Under the pieces are notes generated by a model that saw only the letters and a list, made by a program, of their open reading frames with translations, ran no database searches and was not told where the DNA came from. 64,000 nucleotides of DNA from Flavobacteriales bacterium (GTDB taxonomy: Bacteria > Bacteroidota > Bacteroidia > Flavobacteriales > Flavobacteriaceae): positions 1 to 64,000 of the forward strand of contig SGZG01000001.1 in the NCBI GenBank assembly GCA_004214185.1, read 5' to 3'. This document shows, piece after piece, positions 41,989 to 50,409 of this stretch; the first letter of the stretch is position 1, and each line of letters opens with the position of its first letter. Both the position numbers and the translations under genes were made by a program.

Positions 41989-43692
41989 TTAAAATTCAAA
42001 CTCTTTTACAATTCTATTAATTTTATCTTCGAGGATATAATTTTTTTTATCAAAATCTTCCTTATTTTCCAATTTACAGTTTACACTAATGTAAAACTTT
42101 ATTTTTGGTTCTGTTCCACTGGGTCTTGCTGCAACTGTTGAACCATCTTCAGACTCAAATATTAAAACATTTGATTTTGGAAAATCTAAGCTTGAAACTT
42201 TATTATTTTTTATATCGTATGTTTTTGAGCAATCGAAATCTTTAACTGTGACTGTTTTACTTCCGTCAATAAAATCTTTTTTAGTTGATCGTAACTTATT
42301 CATTATATAATTTATTTGTTCTAAACCTTCCGCACCTTCTTTTTTAATGGATATTAATTTTTCTTTATAAAAACCATATTTTATATAACATTGTATTAAG
42401 TAATCAACTAATGAAATGTTTTTTGACTTACATTCTGATCCTAATTCACAAGCTACTAGGGATGAAGTTATCGCATCTTTATCTCTGACAAAGTCTCCAA
42501 CCATATACCCAAAACTTTCTTCCCCGCCAGCTACAAATTTCTGATTTTTAAAATCATTGATCATCTTACCAATCCATTTAAATCCAGTAAGTCCGATTTT
42601 AAAATCTACATTATAAAAATTAGCTAAGTGTTTAATCATTGATGTTGAAACAACTGTTGAACCAATAAAAAATGATTTGTCTAAATTTTCTTTTTTACTT
42701 AGTATAAATTCAGTTAAAATAATCATCATCTGATTTCCATTTAAAATCTGGAAATTATTATTATGTTTTACTGCCAGTCCAACTCTATCAGCATCTGGAT
42801 CAGTTCCAATTACTATGTCAGCACTAATTTTATTTGCCAATTTAATTCCTAAACTTAATGCTTCAGGTTCTTCAGGATTTGGTGATTGAACAGTACTAAA
42901 ATTTCCATCAGGATTATGTTGTTCTTTGACGATATTAAAATCTTGAAAACCTGCCCCAGTTAAAACTTCAGGTAGAAGCCTGTAGGAAGTTCCATGTAAA
43001 GCAGTAAATACAACCTTATAATTTTTCCTATTAGAACTTCCAATTTTGCCATTAAATATTGAATCCTTAACAAAATCTGAATCTATTTTTTCTCCAATTA
43101 ACTCAATATTGGAGTCATTTTTTTTGAAATTTATTTCATTGAATTTTACTAGCTCAATTTCTTTAATAAGATTTTTGTCAACAGGTGGAACAATTTGACC
43201 TCCATCTTTCCAATAAACTTTATATCCATTGTACTCAGGTGGATTGTGTGAAGCTGTTAACACAATTCCACAAATACATTTAAGCTTAATCACAGAGTAA
43301 GAAAGTTCTGGTGTGGGTCTTATAGAATCAAACAAATAAACTTTAATATTGTTTGAACTAAAAATTTCAGCAACTTGGTTTGCTAATTCTTGGCTTTGGT
43401 TTCTACAATCATATGCAATGACAACTGATTCTTGTTTTGTTGATATTCTATTAATGTAATTAGCAATACCTTGAGTATTTTTTCCAAATGTATAATTGTT
43501 AACTCTATTTGGACCTACACCAACAATTCCTCTCATTCCCCCCGTTCCGAAGGACAGATTTTTATAAAATGATTCTTCAAATTCTAATGGATTATTGTTT
43601 TTTAATCTTTTAACCTTTTCAATTGTTTCATTATCAAAAGGTTTACTTGTCCATATTTCGTAATTTTTTTTTAGTAACTCTTCTTTATTCAT
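41989..43692 (-). CDS. Phosphoglucomutase/phosphomannomutase family phosphosugar mutase
   Basis: LTASHNPPEYNGYKVYW, GTDPDADRVGLAV, AARPSGTEPKIKFYI. Confidence 0.94.
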   Translation of the reverse strand: MNKEELLKKNYEIWTSKPFDNETIEKVKRLKNNNPLEFEESFYKNLSFGTGGMRGIVGVGPNRVNNYTFGKNTQGIANYINRISTKQESVVIAYDCRNQSQELANQVAEIFSSNNIKVYLFDSIRPTPELSYSVIKLKCICGIVLTASHNPPEYNGYKVYWKDGGQIVPPVDKNLIKEIELVKFNEINFKKNDSNIELIGEKIDSDFVKDSIFNGKIGSSNRKNYKVVFTALHGTSYRLLPEVLTGAGFQDFNIVKEQHNPDGNFSTVQSPNPEEPEALSLGIKLANKISADIVIGTDPDADRVGLAVKHNNNFQILNGNQMMIILTEFILSKKENLDKSFFIGSTVVSTSMIKHLANFYNVDFKIGLTGFKWIGKMINDFKNQKFVAGGEESFGYMVGDFVRDKDAITSSLVACELGSECKSKNISLVDYLIQCYIKYGFYKEKLISIKKEGAEGLEQINYIMNKLRSTKKDFIDGSKTVTVKDFDCSKTYDIKNNKVSSLDFPKSNVLIFESEDGSTVAARPSGTEPKIKFYISVNCKLENKEDFDKKNYILEDKINRIVKEFEF

Positions 43693-44638
43693 TTATCTTT
43701 TCAGTTATAATGTATTGTTTTTTAATTTTTTTATTTCTTAATATAATTTCTCCAAGAAATCCCGCTAAAAAAAATTGGGAACCAATGATCATTGTGGTTA
43801 AAGCGATGTAAAATTCGGGCCTCTCTGTTATCAGTCTTCCTGAAAGATCAATAAAAAGCTTATCTATTCCAAGGTAGATTGAAAATAAAAAACCTGTAAT
43901 TAACATAATGGTTCCTATTAAACCAAAAAAATGCATTGGTCTTTTTCCAAATTTATGTATAAACCAGAGTGTTATTAAGTCTAGAAACCCTTTTAAAAAT
44001 CTATCAATACCATATTTTGTTTTTCCATGTTTTCTGGGATGATGAATCACTACTTTTTCAGTAATTTTATCATAGCCAGCATTTTTTGCCAAAACTGGAA
44101 TGTATCTGTGCATTCCTCCAGTTAGTTTAATTTGTTTGACTACTTTTAGTTTATAAGATTTAATCCCACAGTTGAAATCGTTCAATTTTATTCCAGATGT
44201 TATTCTTGCAGCCCAATTGAAAATTTTTGATGGAATATTTTTAAATAGTAAAGAATCGTACCTAATTTTTTTCCATCCTGAAACAACATCAAAATCTTCT
44301 TTTATTATTTTATAATATAGTTCAGGAATTTCGTTTGGATCATCTTGAAGATCAGCATCCATAGTTATAACTACATCACCCATACACATTTTAAATCCAG
44401 CAGATAGTGCTTGTGATTTTCCAAAATTTTTTAAAAATCTAATTCCTCTTACATTGGGATTTATACCACATATTTTAGATATTTTGTTCCAAGAATTATC
44501 TGTACTTCCATCATCAATTAATAGAATTTCGTATTTAAGTTTCATTCCATCAATTATTCGTACAATCTTTTTTGTTAATTCTTCAAGAGAATTTTGCTCA
44601 TTAAAAAGAGGAATTATGACCGAAATATTCATTTTCAA
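43685..44638 (-). CDS. GT2 family glycosyltransferase (DPM1/GtrB-like)
   Basis: VIIPLFNEQNSLEEL, LLIDDGSTDNSW, TMDADLQDDPNEIP, two C-terminal TMs. Confidence 0.92.
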   Translation of the reverse strand: MKMNISVIIPLFNEQNSLEELTKKIVRIIDGMKLKYEILLIDDGSTDNSWNKISKICGINPNVRGIRFLKNFGKSQALSAGFKMCMGDVVITMDADLQDDPNEIPELYYKIIKEDFDVVSGWKKIRYDSLLFKNIPSKIFNWAARITSGIKLNDFNCGIKSYKLKVVKQIKLTGGMHRYIPVLAKNAGYDKITEKVVIHHPRKHGKTKYGIDRFLKGFLDLITLWFIHKFGKRPMHFFGLIGTIMLITGFLFSIYLGIDKLFIDLSGRLITERPEFYIALTTMIIGSQFFLAGFLGEIILRNKKIKKQYIITEKINE

Positions 44639-44644
44639 CTAAGA

Positions 44645-45160
44645 TTATAGTTGTTTTTTAGTTTTTATAAATAAAGCCAGTAAAGCACTAAAAATAAAAC
44701 CAAATAACAATGTAGTAATTAAAATAGCCGGATACATAATTACTGTAAATGGTTTTGAATTTTCTATAAAGGTGTTAAGATCCATACCGTTTAGAGCTTC
44801 AGGGTAATCTTGCATTGTTTGGTCGTATGAAATTTCAAGTACTTTGTCCATGTAATCTGGTTCCATTACGTTTGTCAAAAATAGGGTGTAAAGAATTGAT
44901 ACAATTGCAACAACTAAGGATATCCCAGTTCCGATTTTTCTAACACTAGATCCTTGAATTGTATTATCATTAGCTTTTTTAAAAGCCAAGCAGCCTAGAG
45001 TTATTCCCGTAAAAGTGATTAATGTATTGGTGATTTGAACAAAGGCATCTTGTTCATAATGTGCATCCAAAAAGAACAACATAAGAGAAAATGAAATTAA
45101 AACTGTACTTGTTGTTAGTCCATAATTAATCATATATTGTTTTGAGCTAATTTCTTCCAT
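44645..45160 (-). CDS. DUF4199-like membrane protein
   Basis: Four predicted TMs; MEEISSKQYMINYGL start at 45160 preferred over the track start at 45265. Confidence 0.7.
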   Translation of the reverse strand: MEEISSKQYMINYGLTTSTVLISFSLMLFFLDAHYEQDAFVQITNTLITFTGITLGCLAFKKANDNTIQGSSVRKIGTGISLVVAIVSILYTLFLTNVMEPDYMDKVLEISYDQTMQDYPEALNGMDLNTFIENSKPFTVIMYPAILITTLLFGFIFSALLALFIKTKKQL

Positions 45161-45186
45161 AATATTTAAATATTTTAAGTAAAAAT

Positions 45187-45205
45187 AAGTATAATTTGTA
45201 TACTT
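45187..45205. promoter_or_regulatory. Inverted repeat AAGTATA-atttg-TATACTT in the DUF4199/rpmE2 divergent gap
   Basis: Perfect 7-nt arms with 5-nt spacer. Confidence 0.4.
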
Positions 45206-45227
45206 CCTTATTATAAAAAAATTTAAA

Positions 45228-45258
45228 GTTGCAAATTGATAAAAAAGAATTAAATTTG
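45228..45258 (+). promoter_or_regulatory. Bacteroidota-type promoter for rpmE2 (TTG - 19 nt - TAAATTTG)
   Basis: TTG at 45229-45231, TAAATTTG at 45251-45258, 19-nt spacer. Confidence 0.7.
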
Positions 45259-45276
45259 CATCCAATTATTAAATAA

Positions 45277-45528
45277 ATGAAAGAAGGTATACATCCAGAA
45301 AATTACAGACTAGTTGCTTTCAAAGATATGTCAAACAACGATATCTTTATTACTAAGTCAACTGTTGAAAGCAAGGATTCAATAGAACATGAAGGTGTAA
45401 CTTATCCTTTAGTTAAGCTCGAGATATCTAGAACATCTCACCCATATTACACTGGAAAAACTAAACTTGTTGATACTGCAGGTAGAATTGATAAGTTTAA
45501 AAATAGATATGCTAAACTAAAAAAGTAA
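45277..45528 (+). CDS. rpmE2: 50S ribosomal protein L31 type B (no Cys)
   Basis: MKEGIHPENYRLVAFKDMSNND, no Cys residue. Confidence 0.96.
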   Translation: MKEGIHPENYRLVAFKDMSNNDIFITKSTVESKDSIEHEGVTYPLVKLEISRTSHPYYTGKTKLVDTAGRIDKFKNRYAKLKK

Positions 45529-45529
45529 T

Positions 45530-47137
45530 TTACTTTTTATAAACTCTCTTTAAATTCAACTGATTAATTGGATTGGACTTTAGTCCCTGAATATTTTTGT
45601 TAGTAAATCTCATAACTTTATCATAATATAACGGAATTATAACTGCATTTTCAATTATAATGCTGTCTAATTTTTTGTAATATTCTCTTCTTAAAACTTC
45701 ATTCTGTAGTAAATAAGAGCTCTCAAAGAGATTATCGTATTGACTATTTTTAAAATGAGTGTAATTTGGTCCATTGGGAGAAAAATTTTTGGAATAAAAT
45801 AAATTTAGATAATTTTCACTATCTGGGTAATCTGCAATCCAACTTGCTCTAAACATTTCAAATTTACCGTTTGATTTACCTTGTCTCAATGTAGATGCTG
45901 GAACTATATTAATTGAGATATTTACATCAATTTTTTGTAATTCTCTTTGAATAAACTCAATAATATCTAAATAATTTGCATCGCTAGTTAAAGTAATTTC
46001 AATATTGTCGTTATTGGTTTCCTTTTTATATTCTTCAATTAGTTTTTTTGCTTTTTCAAAATTATATTCATATCCTTTTGTTCTATTACTTTCCAATCCA
46101 ACAGGTATAAAACCATTATTAGCTGGGTAACCAATATTATTTCTTAAAAACATCATCATTTTCTTTTTGTCTATAGCATAATTAATTGCTTGTCTGAGTT
46201 TTTTTGAATTAACAATACCTTTATTATTTCCAAGGAAAAAACCAATGTATTCAGTATTTAAATAAGGACCAGTAATTAGATTCATTGATTGAGATAAGTT
46301 CTCTTTTAAATTACCCTTATTTGAAATTAATTGGTCTTTAAAAGAAGCGTCAATTGAATTAATAAAGTCTATTTTTTTTTGTGCGAATTCCATGAATTCA
46401 CTTTTTTTATCTGGTAAAAATGTAATTGATATTGCTTCTAGATATGGTAGTTGTTTTCCTAAACTATCTTTTTCAAAATATTGATTGTTCTTTCTAAGTA
46501 CTAATTTTATATTTTCTTCCCATTTTTTGAACTTAAACGGTCCTGTTCCAACTGGGTTTTTTCCAAATTTATCACCATAATAAATTAGTGATTCTTTTGG
46601 AACAACCGAAAAATATTTCATTGAAAGCATCCCTAAAAATGCAGGAAATGGCTTTTTTAAAGTTATAGTAAATATGCTATCATTTATTGCTTCGAAATCT
46701 TTAATATTTTTTACAGCCCACAAACCTGGAGAACCTAAATTTGTATCTAATATTCTATTAAAACTGTACACAAAATCGGTAGCATTTACAGTTCGAGTCA
46801 AATTTTCACCAAAACTTTTTGATTCATGAAAAAACACATCACTTCTAAGTTTAAAAGTATATTTGATACCATCTTCAGAAATATTCCAGCTTTTTGCTAA
46901 ATCTGGAACTATCTTTAATTGGTCATCTAATTGGACAAGTCCATTGAACAACTGATTTACGGGCCAAATATTTCTAAGTGTGCTAGAAAAAGCAGGATCT
47001 AGTGATGAAATATTAGAATGTTCATTGTACCGAAAAACTTTTTTATCGTCGATTTTTGTTTCTTTGGAGCAACCAATAAGAAAAAATAAAATAAAATTTA
47101 TTAATAAAGTACCAAAAAATTTAGTGTTACAATTCAT
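45530..47137 (-). CDS. Solute-binding family 5 (OppA/DppA-like) lipoprotein
   Basis: Lipobox-like LINFILFFLIGC; NVATDFVYSFNRIL-type region, GTGPFKFKKWEEN; ATG at 47137 places the signal peptide at the N-terminus. Confidence 0.88.
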   Translation of the reverse strand: MNCNTKFFGTLLINFILFFLIGCSKETKIDDKKVFRYNEHSNISSLDPAFSSTLRNIWPVNQLFNGLVQLDDQLKIVPDLAKSWNISEDGIKYTFKLRSDVFFHESKSFGENLTRTVNATDFVYSFNRILDTNLGSPGLWAVKNIKDFEAINDSIFTITLKKPFPAFLGMLSMKYFSVVPKESLIYYGDKFGKNPVGTGPFKFKKWEENIKLVLRKNNQYFEKDSLGKQLPYLEAISITFLPDKKSEFMEFAQKKIDFINSIDASFKDQLISNKGNLKENLSQSMNLITGPYLNTEYIGFFLGNNKGIVNSKKLRQAINYAIDKKKMMMFLRNNIGYPANNGFIPVGLESNRTKGYEYNFEKAKKLIEEYKKETNNDNIEITLTSDANYLDIIEFIQRELQKIDVNISINIVPASTLRQGKSNGKFEMFRASWIADYPDSENYLNLFYSKNFSPNGPNYTHFKNSQYDNLFESSYLLQNEVLRREYYKKLDSIIIENAVIIPLYYDKVMRFTNKNIQGLKSNPINQLNLKRVYKK

Positions 47138-47185
47138 TAATATTGATTCATATATTTGCATGCTAAATTAATAGTTTAAATCTAG

Positions 47186-48520
47186 ATGAACCAAAATTTT
47201 AAAGTTGCTTTAACAACTCTTGGTTGTAAACTCAATTATTCTGAAACATCAACTATTTCAAGGCAGTTTAAAAATGCTGGGTATGAAATAGTCAATTTTG
47301 ACCAATTTTCAGATATTTATATTATTAATACATGTTCAGTAACAGAAAATGCGGATAAACAGTTTAAATCATATGTTTCAAAAGCATTAAAAATTAATTC
47401 AAATGCTTTCATAGTTGCTATTGGATGTTATGCGCAATTAAAGCCAAAAGAACTAGCTGATGTAAATGGTGTAGATTTAGTTTTAGGTAGTAAAGAAAAG
47501 TTCAATATTTTAGAATATTTAACAGATATTAAAAAAAATAATACTGGAATTGTTCATTCTTGTGAAATTAGTGAAACAGATTTTTATAAATCTAGTTTTT
47601 CTATTGGTGACAGAACAAGATCGTTTTTAAAAGTTCAAGATGGTTGTGATTATAAATGTACCTATTGTACAATTCCTCTAGCAAGAGGTCTTTCAAGAAG
47701 CGATAAGCTTGACAATATTTTGACATCTGCTAAAAAAATCTCTGACTCTGGTGTTAAAGAAATTGTCTTAACTGGAGTTAATATAGGTGACTATGGAAAA
47801 GGAGAATTTGGAAATAAAAATCATGAAAATACTTTTCTTGATTTAATATCCGCTCTTGATGAAGTTGATGGAATCTCAAGAATTAGAATTTCATCAATTG
47901 AACCAAATCTTCTTTCCAATGAGATTGTAGATTTTGTTTCAAATAGTAAAAAGTTTGTCCCTCATTTTCACATACCAATGCAAAGTGGAAGTGATACTAT
48001 CCTAAAACTTATGAAAAGAAGGTATTTATCTAAACTATATAAAGACAGAATAAGTCACATAAAAAAACTAATTCCTAATGCTTGTATTGGAGCAGATGTT
48101 ATAGTTGGTTTTCCAGGTGAGACAGACAAAGAATTTTTGGAAACATATGATTTTATTAGTCGTCTAGATCTTTCCTATTTGCATGTCTTTACATACTCTG
48201 AAAGAAATAATACTGAGGCAATAAAATTTGATAAAGTAGTTCCAAAAAATGTTAGATCTAAGCGAAGTAAAATGTTAAGATCTTTATCTGTTAAATTAAA
48301 AAGAAAATTTTATGCTACTCAAATTGGAACAACTAGGAATGTTTTATTTGAAACTGAAAATAGAAATGGTTTTGTTTATGGTTTTTCTAACAATTATGTT
48401 AGGGTTAAATATCCTTGGAGAAACTATTTAGCTGATAAAATTGTTCCTTTTGAACTTAAAGAAATTGATAGTGATGGATTGGTGACAGGGCAATTGATAG
48501 AAATGAAAACTATAGTCTAA
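47186..48520 (+). CDS. mtaB: tRNA t6A37 methylthiotransferase MtaB
   Basis: TLGCKLNYSETSTISRQF, radical SAM KVQDGCDYKCTYCTIPLARG. Confidence 0.93.
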   Translation: MNQNFKVALTTLGCKLNYSETSTISRQFKNAGYEIVNFDQFSDIYIINTCSVTENADKQFKSYVSKALKINSNAFIVAIGCYAQLKPKELADVNGVDLVLGSKEKFNILEYLTDIKKNNTGIVHSCEISETDFYKSSFSIGDRTRSFLKVQDGCDYKCTYCTIPLARGLSRSDKLDNILTSAKKISDSGVKEIVLTGVNIGDYGKGEFGNKNHENTFLDLISALDEVDGISRIRISSIEPNLLSNEIVDFVSNSKKFVPHFHIPMQSGSDTILKLMKRRYLSKLYKDRISHIKKLIPNACIGADVIVGFPGETDKEFLETYDFISRLDLSYLHVFTYSERNNTEAIKFDKVVPKNVRSKRSKMLRSLSVKLKRKFYATQIGTTRNVLFETENRNGFVYGFSNNYVRVKYPWRNYLADKIVPFELKEIDSDGLVTGQLIEMKTIV

Positions 48521-48803
48521 CACCAATTGGAAGTAATTCCTTAAACTCTTTATTCTTTTTAATAAATTTCCTTACTTGAGGAGCTGTAGGCATTATTCTA
48601 ATGTTTTTTTCTTTGATTATTTCAAAAACTTCTCTGATGAAAGTTTCTTCAAAATTTTCGTCTTTATTGGATGCGGGAATGATAAGTTTGGTTAAAAAAA
48701 TTTTTCTATCTTGAAGAGCATATTCAATAGTTGCCAAATCATCTTCAATTTCTACTTCGTACTGACGTAAAAATAAATTGTCGTTAATTATCAAATTTCC
48801 CAT
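48510..48803 (-). CDS. GNAT-like (YidJ/Gcn5-related) small N-acetyltransferase
   Basis: 97 aa; ATIEYALQDRKIFLTKLIIPA... RIMPTAPQVRKFIKKNKEFKELL. Confidence 0.65.
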   Translation of the reverse strand: MGNLIINDNLFLRQYEVEIEDDLATIEYALQDRKIFLTKLIIPASNKDENFEETFIREVFEIIKEKNIRIMPTAPQVRKFIKKNKEFKELLPIGVRL

Positions 48804-48870
48804 TAATTATCTAATGCTTACTTTTATACAACTTTGCAAAGATAATAAAAATACATTTTAGTGTTTTTCA

Positions 48871-49530
48871 ATGAAATCTGAAAAAGAAATACATGTATAC
48901 TTCATGCCTGGAATGTCTGCAAATTCCTTAATATTTGAACGTATAAAACTTCAGCATGAATTCAAATTACATTTTTTAGAGTGGATTCAACCTGAAAAAG
49001 ATGAGAGTTTAAATAGTTATGCTAAAAGATTATCTCTAAAAATTGTTCATGATAATCCAATTTTAGTCGGAGTGTCGTTTGGTGGAGTAATAATTCAAGA
49101 AATTTCTAAAATAATTGATGTTAGAAAATTAATAATAATTTCAAGTATTAAGTCAAAAAAGGAGATGTCTAACTCAATGAAATTTGCTAAAAAAACTAAA
49201 AGTTACAAGCTTTTACCTGTTTCTTGGCTTGATGACTTTGAGAGTTTGATGGCATTTGTTTTTGGTCCAAAAATAAAAAGACGAGTAGACCTGTACAGAA
49301 AATATCTTTCAGTAAGAAATAAACATTATTTAGAGTGGTCAATCGAAAAAATAATCAATTGGGATCAAGAAAAAAGTTTAGAAAATATTATACACATTCA
49401 CGGTACCAAAGACTCAATTTTTCCTGTTAGTAATATAAAAAATTATATACCTGTTAAAAATGGTGGTCACGCAATAATATTAAAAAATGCGGATTGGTTA
49501 AATGATTATTTTTCAGAAAATCTTATTTAA
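48871..49530 (+). CDS. Alpha/beta hydrolase fold protein
   Basis: Nucleophile elbow GVSFGG; C-terminal HIHGTKDSIFPVSN...GGHAI. Confidence 0.8.
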   Translation: MKSEKEIHVYFMPGMSANSLIFERIKLQHEFKLHFLEWIQPEKDESLNSYAKRLSLKIVHDNPILVGVSFGGVIIQEISKIIDVRKLIIISSIKSKKEMSNSMKFAKKTKSYKLLPVSWLDDFESLMAFVFGPKIKRRVDLYRKYLSVRNKHYLEWSIEKIINWDQEKSLENIIHIHGTKDSIFPVSNIKNYIPVKNGGHAIILKNADWLNDYFSENLI

Positions 49531-50042
49531 ATTCTCTTCATTTGCTGTTGCATCATTTTAATTTGATCAGAAAGCATTTTCTGTTTGTCTAGCTTTTTAG
49601 CTTCATTTAAAAGTGTAGTTGCTTCTCTTTTTCTTCTTTTTTGTATTAAAATTCCTGCTAGACTTAATTTAGCCATAGCCAAATCATGATCCATTGACAA
49701 ACCTATTGAAATGGCCTTTTTAAAAAATTTTTCAGCTTGAGTTAGGTTAGTCTGAGATGAAACTATTCCCCATAGATAATTGTAATATCCAACTTGTTTT
49801 GTTGTTAGAGAACTTTCAGGATTTTTAATTTTTTTTAACCATTTTTCAGTTCCAACAAAATCTTGTTTTCTCAATTTGAAAAAAATTATCAAAATAATTT
49901 CATTTTTATAATACAAAAAAATGAAGATGATTGATAAAAAAATTAAAGCAATTCCATTACCAATATTATTTTCATAAAATTGAAAAATTGAGTAAAGTAG
50001 ACTCAAAATTGCAAGAATAAGTTTTATTATTTTTGGATACAT
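49527..50042 (-). CDS. Membrane-anchored TPR-like hypothetical protein
   Basis: Two N-terminal TMs, then TPR-like helices (AEKFFKKAISIGLSMDHDLAMAKLSLAGI). Confidence 0.65.
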   Translation of the reverse strand: MYPKIIKLILAILSLLYSIFQFYENNIGNGIALIFLSIIFIFLYYKNEIILIIFFKLRKQDFVGTEKWLKKIKNPESSLTTKQVGYYNYLWGIVSSQTNLTQAEKFFKKAISIGLSMDHDLAMAKLSLAGILIQKRRKREATTLLNEAKKLDKQKMLSDQIKMMQQQMKRI

Positions 50043-50095
50043 TTATAATCAGATTAGTAATTAGTTTAAACATTAAAGATTTTTTGAACAATACA

Positions 50096-50125
50096 TTTGA
50101 GTTAATTAAACTTATTGTATATTTG
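50096..50125 (+). promoter_or_regulatory. Bacteroidota-type promoter for rpmH (TTTG - 18 nt - TATATTTG)
   Basis: TTTG at 50096-50099, TATATTTG at 50118-50125. Confidence 0.75.
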
Positions 50126-50161
50126 GCGTCAAATTTTAGTAAAAATAGTTAATTAATTCTA

Positions 50162-50320
50162 ATGAAAAGAACTTTTCAACCATCAAAAAGAAAAAGACGT
50201 AACAAACACGGATTCAGAGAAAGAATGTCTACGCCCAGTGGCAGAAAAGTCTTAGCTAGTAGAAGAGCTAAAGGAAGAAATAAAATTTCTGTTTCATCTG
50301 AACCAAGACATAAAAAATAA
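50162..50320 (+). CDS. rpmH: 50S ribosomal protein L34 (52 aa; absent from the ORF track)
   Basis: Read directly: [52 protein letters not shown]. Confidence 0.98.
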   Translation: MKRTFQPSKRKRRNKHGFRERMSTPSGRKVLASRRAKGRNKISVSSEPRHKK

Positions 50321-50345
50321 GTGAATAAAAAGTTAAAAAAAATAA

Positions 50346-50375
50346 GGTGTTACTTTTTTAGTAACACCTTTTTTT
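50346..50375 (+). terminator. Intrinsic terminator after rpmH
   Basis: GGTGTTAC-ttttttа-GTAACACC hairpin then TTTTTTT. Confidence 0.92.
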
Positions 50376-50409
50376 ATATATATTCATATCCCGAAAATAA
50401 CATCAACAA

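Noticed and set aside
45520-45538. Palindrome as an intrinsic terminator
   Set aside because: Arms are AT-rich and the loop would be 1 nt; kept only as a junction curiosity
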